Origin: Parapedobacter defluvii
GTDB lineage: Bacteria; Bacteroidota; Bacteroidia; Sphingobacteriales; Sphingobacteriaceae
Length of the DNA: 64,000 nucleotides
Direction: 5' to 3'
Assembly (NCBI RefSeq): GCF_014642075.1
Contig: NZ_BMIK01000017.1
Span: forward strand, 1 to 64,000
How positions within the stretch are numbered: position 1 is the stretch's first letter; each line of letters begins with the position of its first letter. Positions 42,009 through 51,682 of the stretch are shown in pieces. Below the pieces are notes generated by a model that ran no database searches, had not been told where the DNA came from, and saw nothing but the letters and a program-made list of their open reading frames with translations. A program made the position numbers and the translations under genes.

Positions 42009-42632
42009 ATGTACACACACGAGAAACAAATTATACAAGCAGGCAAATTGGCTGCACACGCCAAAAAAGCAGTGGTGCTACTCCATGGGAGGGGTAGCAC
42101 CGCACAAGGTATACTTTCCCTCCAGCGTCACCTGCAGCTGGAGGACGCCTTGCTACTGGCGCCCCAAGCGACCCATCATTCATGGTATCCCTATAGCTTC
42201 CTTGCTCCTAGGGCAGATAACCAGCCTGCATTGGATTCGGCACTGGCGTTGGTGGATGAGGCAGTAGCGGAAATCATCAAATTGGGTATTCAGCCGGCAA
42301 ACCTTTATTTTTTAGGGTTTTCCCAAGGTGCATGCCTGACCCTGGAATATGTAGCCCGGCACGCCAAACGCTACGGCGGGGTTGTCGCTTTCACCGGTGG
42401 ACTTATCGGCGAATCATTGGACAAAGCGAACTACCGGGGCGATTTCGCAGGTACACCCGTTTTGGTTACATCGGGCGATAACGATCCGCACGTACCCTTA
42501 CACCGGATCGAGGAAAGTATAGCGATCCTACGGAGCCTCGGCGCAGCCGTCACCGCGGAAATCTACCCCGGGAAACCGCATAGCATCAGTGCGGACGAAA
42601 CGCTGCTAGCAAACGAACTGCTGGTTAAATAA
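42009..42632 (+). CDS. Alpha/beta hydrolase of the carboxylesterase/phospholipase family (MhqD-like)
   Basis: The 207-residue cytoplasmic enzyme has the alpha/beta-hydrolase marks of the small carboxylesterase family: an oxyanion-side LLHGRGST (about residue 25), the nucleophile elbow GFSQGA (Ser about residue 108), the acid Asp in GDNDPHVP (about 160) and the His in GKPHSIS (about 192). The in-frame GTG at 42003 overlaps the upstream stop, but the ATG at 42009 is the normal choice. With the upstream dioxygenase it forms a pair like MhqO-MhqD of Bacillus, used for quinone-like electrophiles. It converges on the GH3 gene with only 3 bp between stops. Confidence 0.9.
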   Translation: MYTHEKQIIQAGKLAAHAKKAVVLLHGRGSTAQGILSLQRHLQLEDALLLAPQATHHSWYPYSFLAPRADNQPALDSALALVDEAVAEIIKLGIQPANLYFLGFSQGACLTLEYVARHAKRYGGVVAFTGGLIGESLDKANYRGDFAGTPVLVTSGDNDPHVPLHRIEESIAILRSLGAAVTAEIYPGKPHSISADETLLANELLVK

Positions 42633-42635
42633 CCG

Positions 42636-44933
42636 TCAGTCTTTCAGGTAAAAGCGCTTTTCCTGTACATCGCGTGAGTTGGTTCCTACGAAGACTATAA
42701 ATTCACCGGTTTCTGCCACATGTTCCAAATCGGCATTGTAAAATTTGAGATCTTCTTCGGTGAGGTCAAAGGCCACCTGTTGTGACTGCCCGGGCGCGAG
42801 TTGAATTTTCTGAAATCCTTTGAGTTCTTTGACGGGCCGGGTTACCGATCCGACCAAATCGCGGATATACAACTGCACCACCTCCTCACCTGCATAACTG
42901 CCCGTATTGCTTACTTCTACACTTACCTGCAGGTTGCCGTTCCGCAGGAGCGTATCGGCACTCAATACCGGTTCACCATATGCAAATGTGGTATAGCTCA
43001 GTCCGTATCCGAAGGGATAAAGTGGATCGTTGCTCACATCGAGGTAATTGGAGCGGAATTTCTGAAACCACTGGCCATCTGCTAAAGGCCGGCCGGTATT
43101 CTTATGGCTATAGTACAGCGGAACCTGCCCCACGTGCTGGGGAAAAGTGGCGGGCAGTTTTCCGGATGGATTTACATCTCCGAAGAGTACATCCGCTACG
43201 GCTTTACCGGTTTCGGTACCTCCGAACCATACGTTCAGGATAGCGGGCACGTGTTTGTCTTCCCAAGTGAGTGTAAGCGGACGGCCCGTAAAGAGGACAA
43301 GCACCACAGGTTTGCCCGTTTTCAGCAACTCCGCCAGCAAACGTTGCTGCACAGCAGGAATACCGATGTCGGTACGGCTGGAGCTTTCACCGCTCATCTC
43401 GGAGCTCTCACCCAGTGCTGCAACGATGACATCGGCCTGCCTGGCCACTTCCACTGCCTCGGCAAGGATTTCGGCTTCCGGCCGTTCGTCCCGCGGAATG
43501 GTACGGCCAAAGAGGGTGGCCCGTTCCTGATAGGCAGCATCGTCCAGCAGGTTGGACCCCAGGTGATGGATAAGCTTGACCTGATTTCCAAGTGCGGACT
43601 GCATCCCTTCTAGCAAGGAAGGCGTGCGTTCGAGATCGGCACTCACGCTCCACGTACCGGGCATGTTGCTGCCCGTATTGGCAAGGGGGCCGATGACCGC
43701 CACCGTGCCGTGCTTCTTCAATGGCAATAGTTGGTCCTCGTTTTTTAACAACACAAACGACTTGCCAGCCGCTTCACGGGCCTTGGCCAGGTGGGCGGGA
43801 TTCCCGATTTCTTCCTTCGCCCGTTGCTCATCGCAATAGCGGAAGGGGTCGTCAAACAGACCCAATTTGTATTTAGCCTCCAGCACCAGGCGACAGGCAC
43901 GGTCGATATCGGCCTCGCTTACCTTCCCTTCTTCGACTGATTTCTTCAAGGTCGTAAGAAAGCCTTCCCCTACCATGTCCATCTCCACGCCTGCTTTCAG
44001 CGACCGTGCCGACACTTCCTGCAGGTCGCCCAGACCATGATCGATCAACTCATTGACGGCGGTGTAGTCGGTCACGACAAAACCATCGAATCCCCACTGA
44101 TTGCGAAGCACATCCGTCATCAGCCATTTGTTGGCGGTGGCGGGTACGCCATTGATGTCGTTGAAAGAAGTCATCACGCTACCGGCGCCTGCATCGATTG
44201 CCGCCTTATAAGGCGGCAGGTACTCGTTGTACATGCGGTGGAGGCTCATATCGGTAGCATTGTAGTCGCGGCCAGCCTCAGCCGCCCCATACAAGGCAAA
44301 ATGCTTGACACACGCCATCAGTGTGTTGGTTGCGGCAAGGTCTTTTCCCTGATACCCATGCACCATCGCCTCCGCAATACGCGACCCTAAGTAGGTATCT
44401 TCGCCGCTGCCCTCGGAAATACGGCCCCAACGGGCATCGCGCGAGATGTCAACCATCGGAGAAAACGTCCAGTTCAATCCATCGGCCGACGCCTCCGTGG
44501 CGGCAATGCGTGCCGTTTCCTGGATCAATCCCATGTCCCAGGAGGCGGCCAGCCCCAGGGGGATGGGAAAAATGGTTTTATACCCATGGATGACGTCCAT
44601 GCCGAAGATGATCGGGATTTTCAGCCGCGAATGGTTGACCGCCAACTCCTGCGCCGCCCGGATCCGGGCTACGCTGGTCATGCTGAAGATCCCCCCGATG
44701 TTACCCTGCTTGATCTTGGATTCGACATCGGTGCTTACTGCCGCTCCCGTAGTCGCATCACCACCCGTAACCAAGTTCAGCTGACCGATTTTTTCGTCGA
44801 GCGTCATCTGCTGCATCAGCTCATTGATAAAATTATCCATATCGCGCTTGTGTTGCTGTCCTTTGACCGTGTGTATCGTCATCCCAACCATCAGGCAGGC
44901 AGCAAAAATCAGCCGTTTAATCTGTATGTGCAT
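42636..44933 (-). CDS. Glycoside hydrolase family 3 beta-glucosidase (BglX-like)
   Basis: The 765-residue exported enzyme has a signal peptide (ending about residue 25), a GH3 N-terminal barrel, the alpha/beta C-terminal domain (about 400-620) and a fibronectin III-like tail (about 665-755). The nucleophile is Asp289 in GFVVTDYTAV; Lys-His at 210-211 and the RDARWGR motif bind substrate. BglX-type enzymes release terminal glucose from beta-linked gluco-oligosaccharides, and some Bacteroidota members act on beta-1,2-linked sophorose. It is the last gene of the eight-gene operon that also has two GH144-like enzymes, so it would finish the breakdown in the periplasm. Confidence 0.95.
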   Translation of the reverse strand: MHIQIKRLIFAACLMVGMTIHTVKGQQHKRDMDNFINELMQQMTLDEKIGQLNLVTGGDATTGAAVSTDVESKIKQGNIGGIFSMTSVARIRAAQELAVNHSRLKIPIIFGMDVIHGYKTIFPIPLGLAASWDMGLIQETARIAATEASADGLNWTFSPMVDISRDARWGRISEGSGEDTYLGSRIAEAMVHGYQGKDLAATNTLMACVKHFALYGAAEAGRDYNATDMSLHRMYNEYLPPYKAAIDAGAGSVMTSFNDINGVPATANKWLMTDVLRNQWGFDGFVVTDYTAVNELIDHGLGDLQEVSARSLKAGVEMDMVGEGFLTTLKKSVEEGKVSEADIDRACRLVLEAKYKLGLFDDPFRYCDEQRAKEEIGNPAHLAKAREAAGKSFVLLKNEDQLLPLKKHGTVAVIGPLANTGSNMPGTWSVSADLERTPSLLEGMQSALGNQVKLIHHLGSNLLDDAAYQERATLFGRTIPRDERPEAEILAEAVEVARQADVIVAALGESSEMSGESSSRTDIGIPAVQQRLLAELLKTGKPVVLVLFTGRPLTLTWEDKHVPAILNVWFGGTETGKAVADVLFGDVNPSGKLPATFPQHVGQVPLYYSHKNTGRPLADGQWFQKFRSNYLDVSNDPLYPFGYGLSYTTFAYGEPVLSADTLLRNGNLQVSVEVSNTGSYAGEEVVQLYIRDLVGSVTRPVKELKGFQKIQLAPGQSQQVAFDLTEEDLKFYNADLEHVAETGEFIVFVGTNSRDVQEKRFYLKD

Positions 44934-44952
44934 GTTTTCAAAATTTGACCTG

Positions 44953-46449
44953 TTAATACGTTCCGCGATAGCGGTGATCGTTGCGTCTCTGGTAAATCTT
45001 CTTCAGCGGTATCTGCATGCCGTCCGTCGACTCCAGCCAGTCCCAGAGTTCTTTCTTCAGCTGCCCGGCAATCTCCTGTGATGCCGGATCGCGGATGAGG
45101 TTATTCATCTCATAGGGGTCGGTCTGTAAGTCATACAGTTCATTGGTATCCCAAATTCCCTGATTGAAAATATACTTATAGCGGTCGGTACGGATGGCAA
45201 AAATGGTAGGCGTCTGCGGGAATGCCCATTCCCAATAATATTCGTAGAAAACCTTATTGCGCCATCCTTCGATGGGTTTATTCTGCAGTAACGGCAAAAA
45301 GGAATCGCCCTGCATCTGCGCGGGCTTCGCGATGCCGGCGAGGTCGAGGATGGTAGGGCCGATGTCTACATTCATCACCATCTGTTTAATCTGTGTATGA
45401 GGCCGGACGAACTTTGGCGACCACGCCAATAGCGGTACACGCATCGATGCTTCGTAGGCATTGCGCTTGTCGATCAATCCCTGTTCGCCGAATAAAAAGC
45501 CGTTGTCGCCCATGTAAAAGACCAGCGTATTTTCAGCCAGCCCCTGCTGTTCGAGCCATTCGATCACAGCGCCAATACTTTCGTCTACGCTCCGTAATGT
45601 TTCGCAGTACTGCCGGTAAAAGTCTTCAAATGCAATCTGCCCGTCGTACATATAATCCACCCCATGCCAACTGTAACGCTGCTTACGTACCCACTCGGGG
45701 ATACCGTCGGGGTTCACCGGCCCGTCATACGGTGTCTCAATCCCCATGTGCCTACTGCTATCCGTGGCAGTGAGGTACATAGAGGGCGGGCAGATAACGG
45801 GCATGTCTTTATAGGTACCCCGATGCCTTTCTGCGGGATTGAACTCTGCGTGTACGCCCTTATGCGAAAGATAGAGAAAAAACGGTTGCCCGTCATCCAG
45901 CGAGTTTAACCAATCGATGGCATAATCGGTCAGCAAATCAGTGGTATAACTTCCCTCCGGCTGCTTTACCTCTTCACCGTTAATATTGAAGGTAGGTGAA
46001 TAATACACGCCTTGGTCTCTGAAACTTACCCATTGGTCAAAACCAGGCTGCTTACTGCCATCCATATTACCCATGTGCCATTTGCCAAAAAACCCGGTTT
46101 TATATCCCTCTTGCTGCAGATACTGCGGGAAGAAAGTCAAGCCCTCCGGCAAAGGCGCATTGTTATCCACAATGGTATGTGTATGGGCATATTGCCCGGT
46201 GAGGATCGATGCCCGGCTGGGGGAACAGAGGGCGGTGCTTACAAACGCATTTTGAAGATGGGCCCCTTCCCGGGCCATGCGATCCATATTGGGCGTCTCC
46301 AGACCCGGCACCTTATCCATGAATCCCATAAAATCATAGCGGTGGTCGTCACTCAAAATGAAAACCACATTGTAGGGTTTATCTGTGGGTTGGCCGAATG
46401 ATGCTGCACACCACCAACACAAACCAAAAAACAGACCGATCTTTCTCAT
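44953..46449 (-). CDS. Sulfatase (S1 family)
   Basis: From the ATG at 46449 the 498-residue protein has a signal peptide (ends about residue 20) and the type I sulfatase core. Cys75-Ser-Pro-Ser-Arg79 is the site converted to formylglycine; Asp34-Asp35 (LSDDHR) and the later GDNGF Asp-Asn bind calcium; GKWHMG has the Lys and His of the active site. The second half (YDLQTDPYEMNNLI) is typical of family members acting on glycans. The maturation enzyme is not in the window. A sulfatase in the same operon as GH144, GH43 and GH3 genes suggests a sulfated polysaccharide or a broad operon; which sulfate ester is cut cannot be read. Confidence 0.95.
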   Translation of the reverse strand: MRKIGLFFGLCWWCAASFGQPTDKPYNVVFILSDDHRYDFMGFMDKVPGLETPNMDRMAREGAHLQNAFVSTALCSPSRASILTGQYAHTHTIVDNNAPLPEGLTFFPQYLQQEGYKTGFFGKWHMGNMDGSKQPGFDQWVSFRDQGVYYSPTFNINGEEVKQPEGSYTTDLLTDYAIDWLNSLDDGQPFFLYLSHKGVHAEFNPAERHRGTYKDMPVICPPSMYLTATDSSRHMGIETPYDGPVNPDGIPEWVRKQRYSWHGVDYMYDGQIAFEDFYRQYCETLRSVDESIGAVIEWLEQQGLAENTLVFYMGDNGFLFGEQGLIDKRNAYEASMRVPLLAWSPKFVRPHTQIKQMVMNVDIGPTILDLAGIAKPAQMQGDSFLPLLQNKPIEGWRNKVFYEYYWEWAFPQTPTIFAIRTDRYKYIFNQGIWDTNELYDLQTDPYEMNNLIRDPASQEIAGQLKKELWDWLESTDGMQIPLKKIYQRRNDHRYRGTY

Positions 46450-46460
46450 TTCTTCCAAAA

Positions 46461-48227
46461 TTAATTCACACGTTTTACTTCACTTCGCACCGATACCCCA
46501 TTCTCATTGATGGCTTCGATGCTAAAATAATAAGGCTTCTGGCTGTCCATCGCTTTGTAATAATATTCATTGGCGCCGTGCACCATGATGCAGTTATACA
46601 GTTTATCGGGCGCCAGGCCCGTGTAGATGTTATAGGCATATGCATCGTCCACGGGGCTCCATTTCAGCCAGGCACTGCGTTTATCCTTCTCCGTCCGCAG
46701 CACGATGAAGTCGTTGACAGGAGCCGGCTTGATTCCCGGTCCCTTGCCGAACACCCGCAGGCCACTGATGGCGAACTTGCCTGTGGGCATGTGGACATTT
46801 TCCAGCCTGATAAACCGGGCCTTTACCGGATTTTCCAGTTCGACGTACTCATGGGGAATATCCGTGCGGTTCCAGCTTTTGTCTTTAAGCACGCTCCATT
46901 TACGGCCGTCTACGGAATAGGAGAGCACATATTGGTGATAGATTCCTTCCATTTTTCCGAGAAAAGCGCTATCGGCGTCCTGATCGGCGTAGTTGATCTG
47001 TACGGCATGCACCGTACTTACCTTGCCCAGATCACTTTGTATCCATTCACCGCTATTGCCCGTGGCGGCGCTCCAATAGGTTTTCATGCTTTCATCAACC
47101 GCGTGGTTAGCCGGATAGGCAGCCCCCAACGTAGAGGATACCTGCACAGGCTTGTTATAGTTGAGCAGCATCCAGCCGGTGAAGCGGCTTTCAAGGTGGT
47201 CAGCCGGGCCATTTGGCAGGTAATGCGGATAATCTCCGAATGCCGTATTGCAATACATTACCCCGTCGTTGTCAAACCCTGCCGGCCATATGCCCAGCCG
47301 TCTTTCGAAGTTATTCTTTACGCCCAGGACGATGGTGGACACATGCCAGTAGTTGCCATCGTTGTCCTGAAAGGTAGCACCGTGGCCGGCACCCCGGGCA
47401 AAACCTCCGGGTTTATAACTCAACGGGACGGACTGCGTGGTAAACGGGCCCAACGGGCTGTCGCCCACAGCAACGCCATCGGCATAGCCGCTGAATTCGG
47501 TGCCCGGCGCCGCATATTGCAGGTAGTACTTACCGTTATGCTGGGTCATGTGCGCTCCTTCGATAAAGGGGTCAAGGAAGGTATTGTCCATGTACTCACC
47601 GAATCGCTGCCAGCCGTAACGCCAATCTTCAAGGAAATACAGTTCCTTACGCGTCCCGATGGGCGCAAAAGTCTGACGATTGAGTTCAATGCCGTACAGT
47701 GGATAGCGGTTGCTGCTGCCATTGTACATGTAAAAGCGGCCATTGTTATCCGTGAAAAAATCGGGGTCCCAACCACCTATCGAAAAAGAGTCTACCAACG
47801 GCTGCCACTGATTTTCCTTGGGATTCGTACTCATCCACAGCGTAAATTTATCGGTATAAGTCGAGCCGAATACCAATAGGGTATCGCCAACGATACCCAC
47901 CGCCGGGGCACACAGTTCATCGTATACATCGCCATTCCACGGGCGCAGGAATTTCTTGGATACAAACTTCCAGTTGGACAGATCGCTGCTCCACCAATAG
48001 CCCCATTGATTGGTACTGAACAGGTAATAATCCCCTTTATAATTCACAATCACCGGATCGGCCGTGGCCCGGTGCCGGCCCCATTCCGAAAAATTGGGAA
48101 TGGGTGTGTAACCATAGTCGATGTTGAGGGGATTGCAGTAGGTACGGGGTGCCTGGGCAAGGCTGATTCCGCAACCTAGCAACCCCGCCGCAACAATTAA
48201 CCAACTGTATTTCCACTTGTGATTCAT
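46461..48227 (-). CDS. Glycoside hydrolase family 43-like enzyme with F5/8 type C domain
   Basis: The 588-residue exported protein has a signal peptide (ends about residue 25), a five-bladed GH43-type propeller (about 30-330), a discoidin/F5/8 type C carbohydrate-binding domain (about 355-490) and a fibronectin III-like C terminus. The GH43 catalytic set is visible: base Asp in ATADPVIVN (about 56), pKa-modulating Asp in GGWDPDFF (about 154) and acid Glu in PFIEGAHM (about 223). GH43 enzymes mostly remove arabinofuranose, xylose or galactose units; the exact bond here is unknown. It sits between the second GH144-like gene and the sulfatase in one operon. Confidence 0.92.
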   Translation of the reverse strand: MNHKWKYSWLIVAAGLLGCGISLAQAPRTYCNPLNIDYGYTPIPNFSEWGRHRATADPVIVNYKGDYYLFSTNQWGYWWSSDLSNWKFVSKKFLRPWNGDVYDELCAPAVGIVGDTLLVFGSTYTDKFTLWMSTNPKENQWQPLVDSFSIGGWDPDFFTDNNGRFYMYNGSSNRYPLYGIELNRQTFAPIGTRKELYFLEDWRYGWQRFGEYMDNTFLDPFIEGAHMTQHNGKYYLQYAAPGTEFSGYADGVAVGDSPLGPFTTQSVPLSYKPGGFARGAGHGATFQDNDGNYWHVSTIVLGVKNNFERRLGIWPAGFDNDGVMYCNTAFGDYPHYLPNGPADHLESRFTGWMLLNYNKPVQVSSTLGAAYPANHAVDESMKTYWSAATGNSGEWIQSDLGKVSTVHAVQINYADQDADSAFLGKMEGIYHQYVLSYSVDGRKWSVLKDKSWNRTDIPHEYVELENPVKARFIRLENVHMPTGKFAISGLRVFGKGPGIKPAPVNDFIVLRTEKDKRSAWLKWSPVDDAYAYNIYTGLAPDKLYNCIMVHGANEYYYKAMDSQKPYYFSIEAINENGVSVRSEVKRVN

Positions 48228-48292
48228 GTACTTTTATTTTTTGCTTTTTTGCAGTCTGCTTATGAACATCACCGTTCACCGACCACCCATCC

Positions 48293-49654
48293 CTACATCT
48301 CCGGACTTTCAAACCCCAGCTTTGTTAACCCCTCTTTAATCTCCGGTGCCCCCATGAATAGCTTCCAAAGCAATCCGCTCCGATGGTTCTCAATCATTAC
48401 GGGTATTGGTCCCTGATCAATGGCGAGGTACCGCTGGGGGAACCAATTATCCGTTTCGCTGTATGCATCGTAAAACCCATACTTACCCCAAACTTTATCG
48501 CCAAGTTGCTCATACAGATAACGTATTACGTCCATGCTGTACTCAGGAGTATACGGGAACGACGACAGGGCGGCCGTAGGCGAAATTACTCCCAGGTCAT
48601 TATCGGGGTTATGCGCCGAATATCCATTGACGGAATAGCTTGCCGTAAATCCCCATGCCTGTTTACCGTATCCCTTAAACCCCTTAGGGTTTTCGATGGC
48701 ATACTCACGATGGATGAGTGCCTGATTGCGGTTTAACTCCCAGTAATCTGCATACTGGTCTTTCAACCCCCGAGGGTCTAACCCCAGGTAGGAATAGTGC
48801 GACCAAAACAGCGGCCCTACCCCGTTGCTATCCGGCACATTGTGCTTGAGGACGATGGGATACCCATACCGCTCTGCAGACGACTTGATGGCACCGCTGC
48901 GCGCCCACCCTTCGTGGTACACCGCTGCCGGTATCCCGTGGGTGGGCGAAGAGGCGGCAAGGACATAGGTGATGAGGCATTCATCATAGCCCCTTATGGG
49001 ATGGTTGGCAGCCCAGCCCGCCGTGGGGCTCCAGTGCCAGTAAAGCACGTTTTGCCCGCCTTGGCGGTACCAATCCCATTCAATGGCTTTCCAGAGGGCA
49101 TCGGCGCGTGCAGCCAATTGCTTTTCATGTTCATCGCCCTGCTGGAAGTATTCCCGTATACAGATCAGCGCTTGCGCCATAAAGGCGGTTTCCACGAGAT
49201 CTCCACCATTGTCGTTTTTACTGAACGGCCTGGCCCTACCCGTGGGCCCATCCAGCCAATGCGGCCATGCACCATGGAACCGGTCAGCTTTTTCGAGGTA
49301 GCCGATTACCCGTTCAAACCGTTTTACACCGGCTTGCCTCGTGATAAACTGCCGCTCAATGCCTACCAATAACGCCATTAAGCCAAATCCGCTGCCACCG
49401 ATGGTAACCACGTCCCGGTCGTTTTGAGGATACTCCCCATCGATGTGGATGCGTTCGCGGGCCAGGCCGGATACCGGCTCCGCACCTTCCCAGAAATATT
49501 GGAAGGTTTGGCGTTGTACCAGCGTAAGCAACGAATCATCGGATAAGGTTAACTCTTTGTTGTTTGCGTGGTCTTGCGACGAGCGTCCGTTACAGCTTGT
49601 AAGACCTAATGCAGCGATTACTATGAATACGAAAGGTGTGAGTATGTTGGTCAT
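48293..49654 (-). CDS. GH144-like glucanase (PF10091 family), lipoprotein
   Basis: The 453-residue protein has a lipobox LTSC (Cys about residue 21) and one (alpha/alpha)6-barrel domain of the family once labelled glucoamylase (PF10091), which includes GH144 endo-beta-1,2-glucanases such as the Chitinophaga pinensis enzyme. Key conserved blocks are FSKNDNGGDLVETAFM, YWHWSPTAGW, GYDECLITYVLAASSPTHGIP and SPTAALSSFPYTPEYS. The upstream neighbour is a close paralogue with an added N-terminal region. Substrate is assigned from the family only; activity on beta-1,2-glucan would fit the GH3 enzyme in the same operon. Confidence 0.9.
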   Translation of the reverse strand: MTNILTPFVFIVIAALGLTSCNGRSSQDHANNKELTLSDDSLLTLVQRQTFQYFWEGAEPVSGLARERIHIDGEYPQNDRDVVTIGGSGFGLMALLVGIERQFITRQAGVKRFERVIGYLEKADRFHGAWPHWLDGPTGRARPFSKNDNGGDLVETAFMAQALICIREYFQQGDEHEKQLAARADALWKAIEWDWYRQGGQNVLYWHWSPTAGWAANHPIRGYDECLITYVLAASSPTHGIPAAVYHEGWARSGAIKSSAERYGYPIVLKHNVPDSNGVGPLFWSHYSYLGLDPRGLKDQYADYWELNRNQALIHREYAIENPKGFKGYGKQAWGFTASYSVNGYSAHNPDNDLGVISPTAALSSFPYTPEYSMDVIRYLYEQLGDKVWGKYGFYDAYSETDNWFPQRYLAIDQGPIPVMIENHRSGLLWKLFMGAPEIKEGLTKLGFESPEM

Positions 49655-49669
49655 AAAAAATAATCCGGG

Positions 49670-51682
49670 TTAAAGTTTCGGGCCGTCAAACCCCAACTTG
49701 CGCAGTCCATCCTTAATTTCGGGTGCGCTCATGAATAAATCCCAAAGCAATCCGGTACGGTGATTTTCGATCATCACGATGATCGGCCCCTGGTCAATGG
49801 CAAGGTAAGAATCGGCCACCCATTGCTGGGTACTATTGAAGGCGTCATAAAATCCATACGTACCCCAAAGCTTATCGCCCATGGTGTAGTAGAAAAACTT
49901 CAATGCCTCCATCGATTCATCCGGGGTATACGGAAATGCGGAAAGCGCGGCGGTCGGCGAGATCACTCCCAGATCATTGGTGGGCGAATGCGCCGAGTAG
50001 CCTTCGTGATTATCACTCGCTGTAAGTCCCCATCCGCCAGTCGGCGGACCATAGCCTACGTACTTGCGGGGATTTCGGATACAGTATCGATAATTAATCA
50101 AGGTATGATTCACATTTTGTGTCCAATAATCGGCATATGCATCGCTCAACCCCCTTGGATCGATACCAAGGAAAGAATATTGGCTGAAAAACAGCGGGCC
50201 ACCATACTCAGCGCCCAACGGCAGCTCAACACCTTCGTACGTTGCTCCGTTTCGCATCTCACCGTTTCTCGCCCAGCCTTTGCTGTAAACCGTTTCGGGG
50301 ATACCATGCGTAGGCGATGCAGCGGCCAGTACATAGGTAATCAAACATTCGTTCCATCCACGGATGGGAAGGTTCATGACCCAGGCCTTATCCGGCGACC
50401 AATGCCAGTAGAGTACATCCTGTCCATCCCGCCGGTACCAATCCCACTCCACGGATTGCCAAAGCACATTGACACGGTCTATCAGTTGCTTTTCGGCAGG
50501 TGTGGAAGCTGCCAGATACTGACGCATGGTAATAAGCCCCTGCATCAACAATGACGTTTCCACCAAATCACCCCCGTTGTCATTGGTGCTAAACGGCATT
50601 ACCGCACCGGTATTCCCGTTGATCCAGTGCGACCAGGCCCCGTGGAAACGGTCGGCTGTTTCAAGGAAACTGACGATGCGTTCCAGGCGTTCGACACCCT
50701 GGTTACGTGAAATAAATCCCCTTTCCATCCCCACAATCAGCGCCATAATGCCAAAACCGGAGCCACCGGTGGTCACCAAATCCCCCGAGGTGTTACGCTC
50801 ACGGGCCATACCGCTGTTGGGATGGGCAAAATCCCAAAAGTAGTTGAAGGTTTGCCGCTGCACCAGGGTGAGCAGCTCCTCATCCGAGATAACCGGAAAC
50901 TTGGGTGCCGGGTCTAGGGTGGTATAGAGTGTCTTTGTCAAACCCGAAAAGCGTTCGCCACCCGCACCCACCAGTGCATCCGAGATGCGCAATTCGTATT
51001 TGGTGAGTCCGTCCAATGACGCATTGCTGACTAAAGTAACCGATTGTGCATCCGAAGCAAGGCCCAGTTGGATATTGGCCGTACCCGTAGCTCCGGTCAG
51101 CGTAATAGCCTTCTCCAAAGACGCTTGGTCCACCGGATTCGAAAAACGGAGCGTCAGCTGCAATTCCAGGGGAATATCGGTCAGCACATTGTCCTGTCCC
51201 TTATTTTCCCCATCCACCTCGATGGCGACCACCTGCAGGTCTTCCACCAGGGTCTTAAATTGGATCGCATAGACCGGTCCGCGGCTACCATCCGTACCCC
51301 GGAGTTGTTCGGAGACCGCCAGGGTGTACGTAGCATTACTGCGCAGGGGGCCACTGGGGTGTACCACCACGCTGGCCCCACCGGAAAGGAACGCGAGACT
51401 TACTGCCACGGGCCCATCGCCGTTGCTCAGTGTAATGGCCGTATGGGCCGTAGCTTGATCGACCGGCTGCGAAAAGACCAGGGTGATGCTTCGGTCGAGT
51501 GGAACTCCATCCACAACCGTTCCATCGAGCGCGAGGGCCACCTCGCCAACCGATACCTGTAAGAGCGTAAGCGTACCTACCGGATTTTTCTTACATCCTG
51601 CCAGTAAACCAGCAAGAAGTATAAAATAAACGAATCGTATCGGTACGCTTACGCTCATCTGCCCACTCTTAATTATCTTCAA
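49670..51682 (-). CDS. GH144-like glucanase with N-terminal Ig-like domains, lipoprotein
   Basis: The 670-residue protein has a lipobox LAGC (Cys about residue 30), two Big_5-type Ig-like domains (about 35-145 and 150-260; each has a VxGVPLDRSITLVFSQPVD or DIPLELQLTLRFSNPVD opening) and the same (alpha/alpha)6 catalytic domain as its downstream neighbour (about 275-670). The shared blocks NDNGGDLVETS, YWHWSPDKAW and SPTAALSAFPYTPDES show a duplication. The Ig-like domains may hold the enzyme away from the surface or bind glycan. The start at 51682 overlaps the LamG gene by 14 bp; the Met at 51658 would avoid this and is equally possible. Confidence 0.9.
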   Translation of the reverse strand: MKIIKSGQMSVSVPIRFVYFILLAGLLAGCKKNPVGTLTLLQVSVGEVALALDGTVVDGVPLDRSITLVFSQPVDQATAHTAITLSNGDGPVAVSLAFLSGGASVVVHPSGPLRSNATYTLAVSEQLRGTDGSRGPVYAIQFKTLVEDLQVVAIEVDGENKGQDNVLTDIPLELQLTLRFSNPVDQASLEKAITLTGATGTANIQLGLASDAQSVTLVSNASLDGLTKYELRISDALVGAGGERFSGLTKTLYTTLDPAPKFPVISDEELLTLVQRQTFNYFWDFAHPNSGMARERNTSGDLVTTGGSGFGIMALIVGMERGFISRNQGVERLERIVSFLETADRFHGAWSHWINGNTGAVMPFSTNDNGGDLVETSLLMQGLITMRQYLAASTPAEKQLIDRVNVLWQSVEWDWYRRDGQDVLYWHWSPDKAWVMNLPIRGWNECLITYVLAAASPTHGIPETVYSKGWARNGEMRNGATYEGVELPLGAEYGGPLFFSQYSFLGIDPRGLSDAYADYWTQNVNHTLINYRYCIRNPRKYVGYGPPTGGWGLTASDNHEGYSAHSPTNDLGVISPTAALSAFPYTPDESMEALKFFYYTMGDKLWGTYGFYDAFNSTQQWVADSYLAIDQGPIIVMIENHRTGLLWDLFMSAPEIKDGLRKLGFDGPKL

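Noticed and set aside
43130-43613. Plus-strand frames opposite the GH3 gene
   Set aside because: GH3 motifs including the nucleophile are intact on the minus strand, so the plus frames are shadows.
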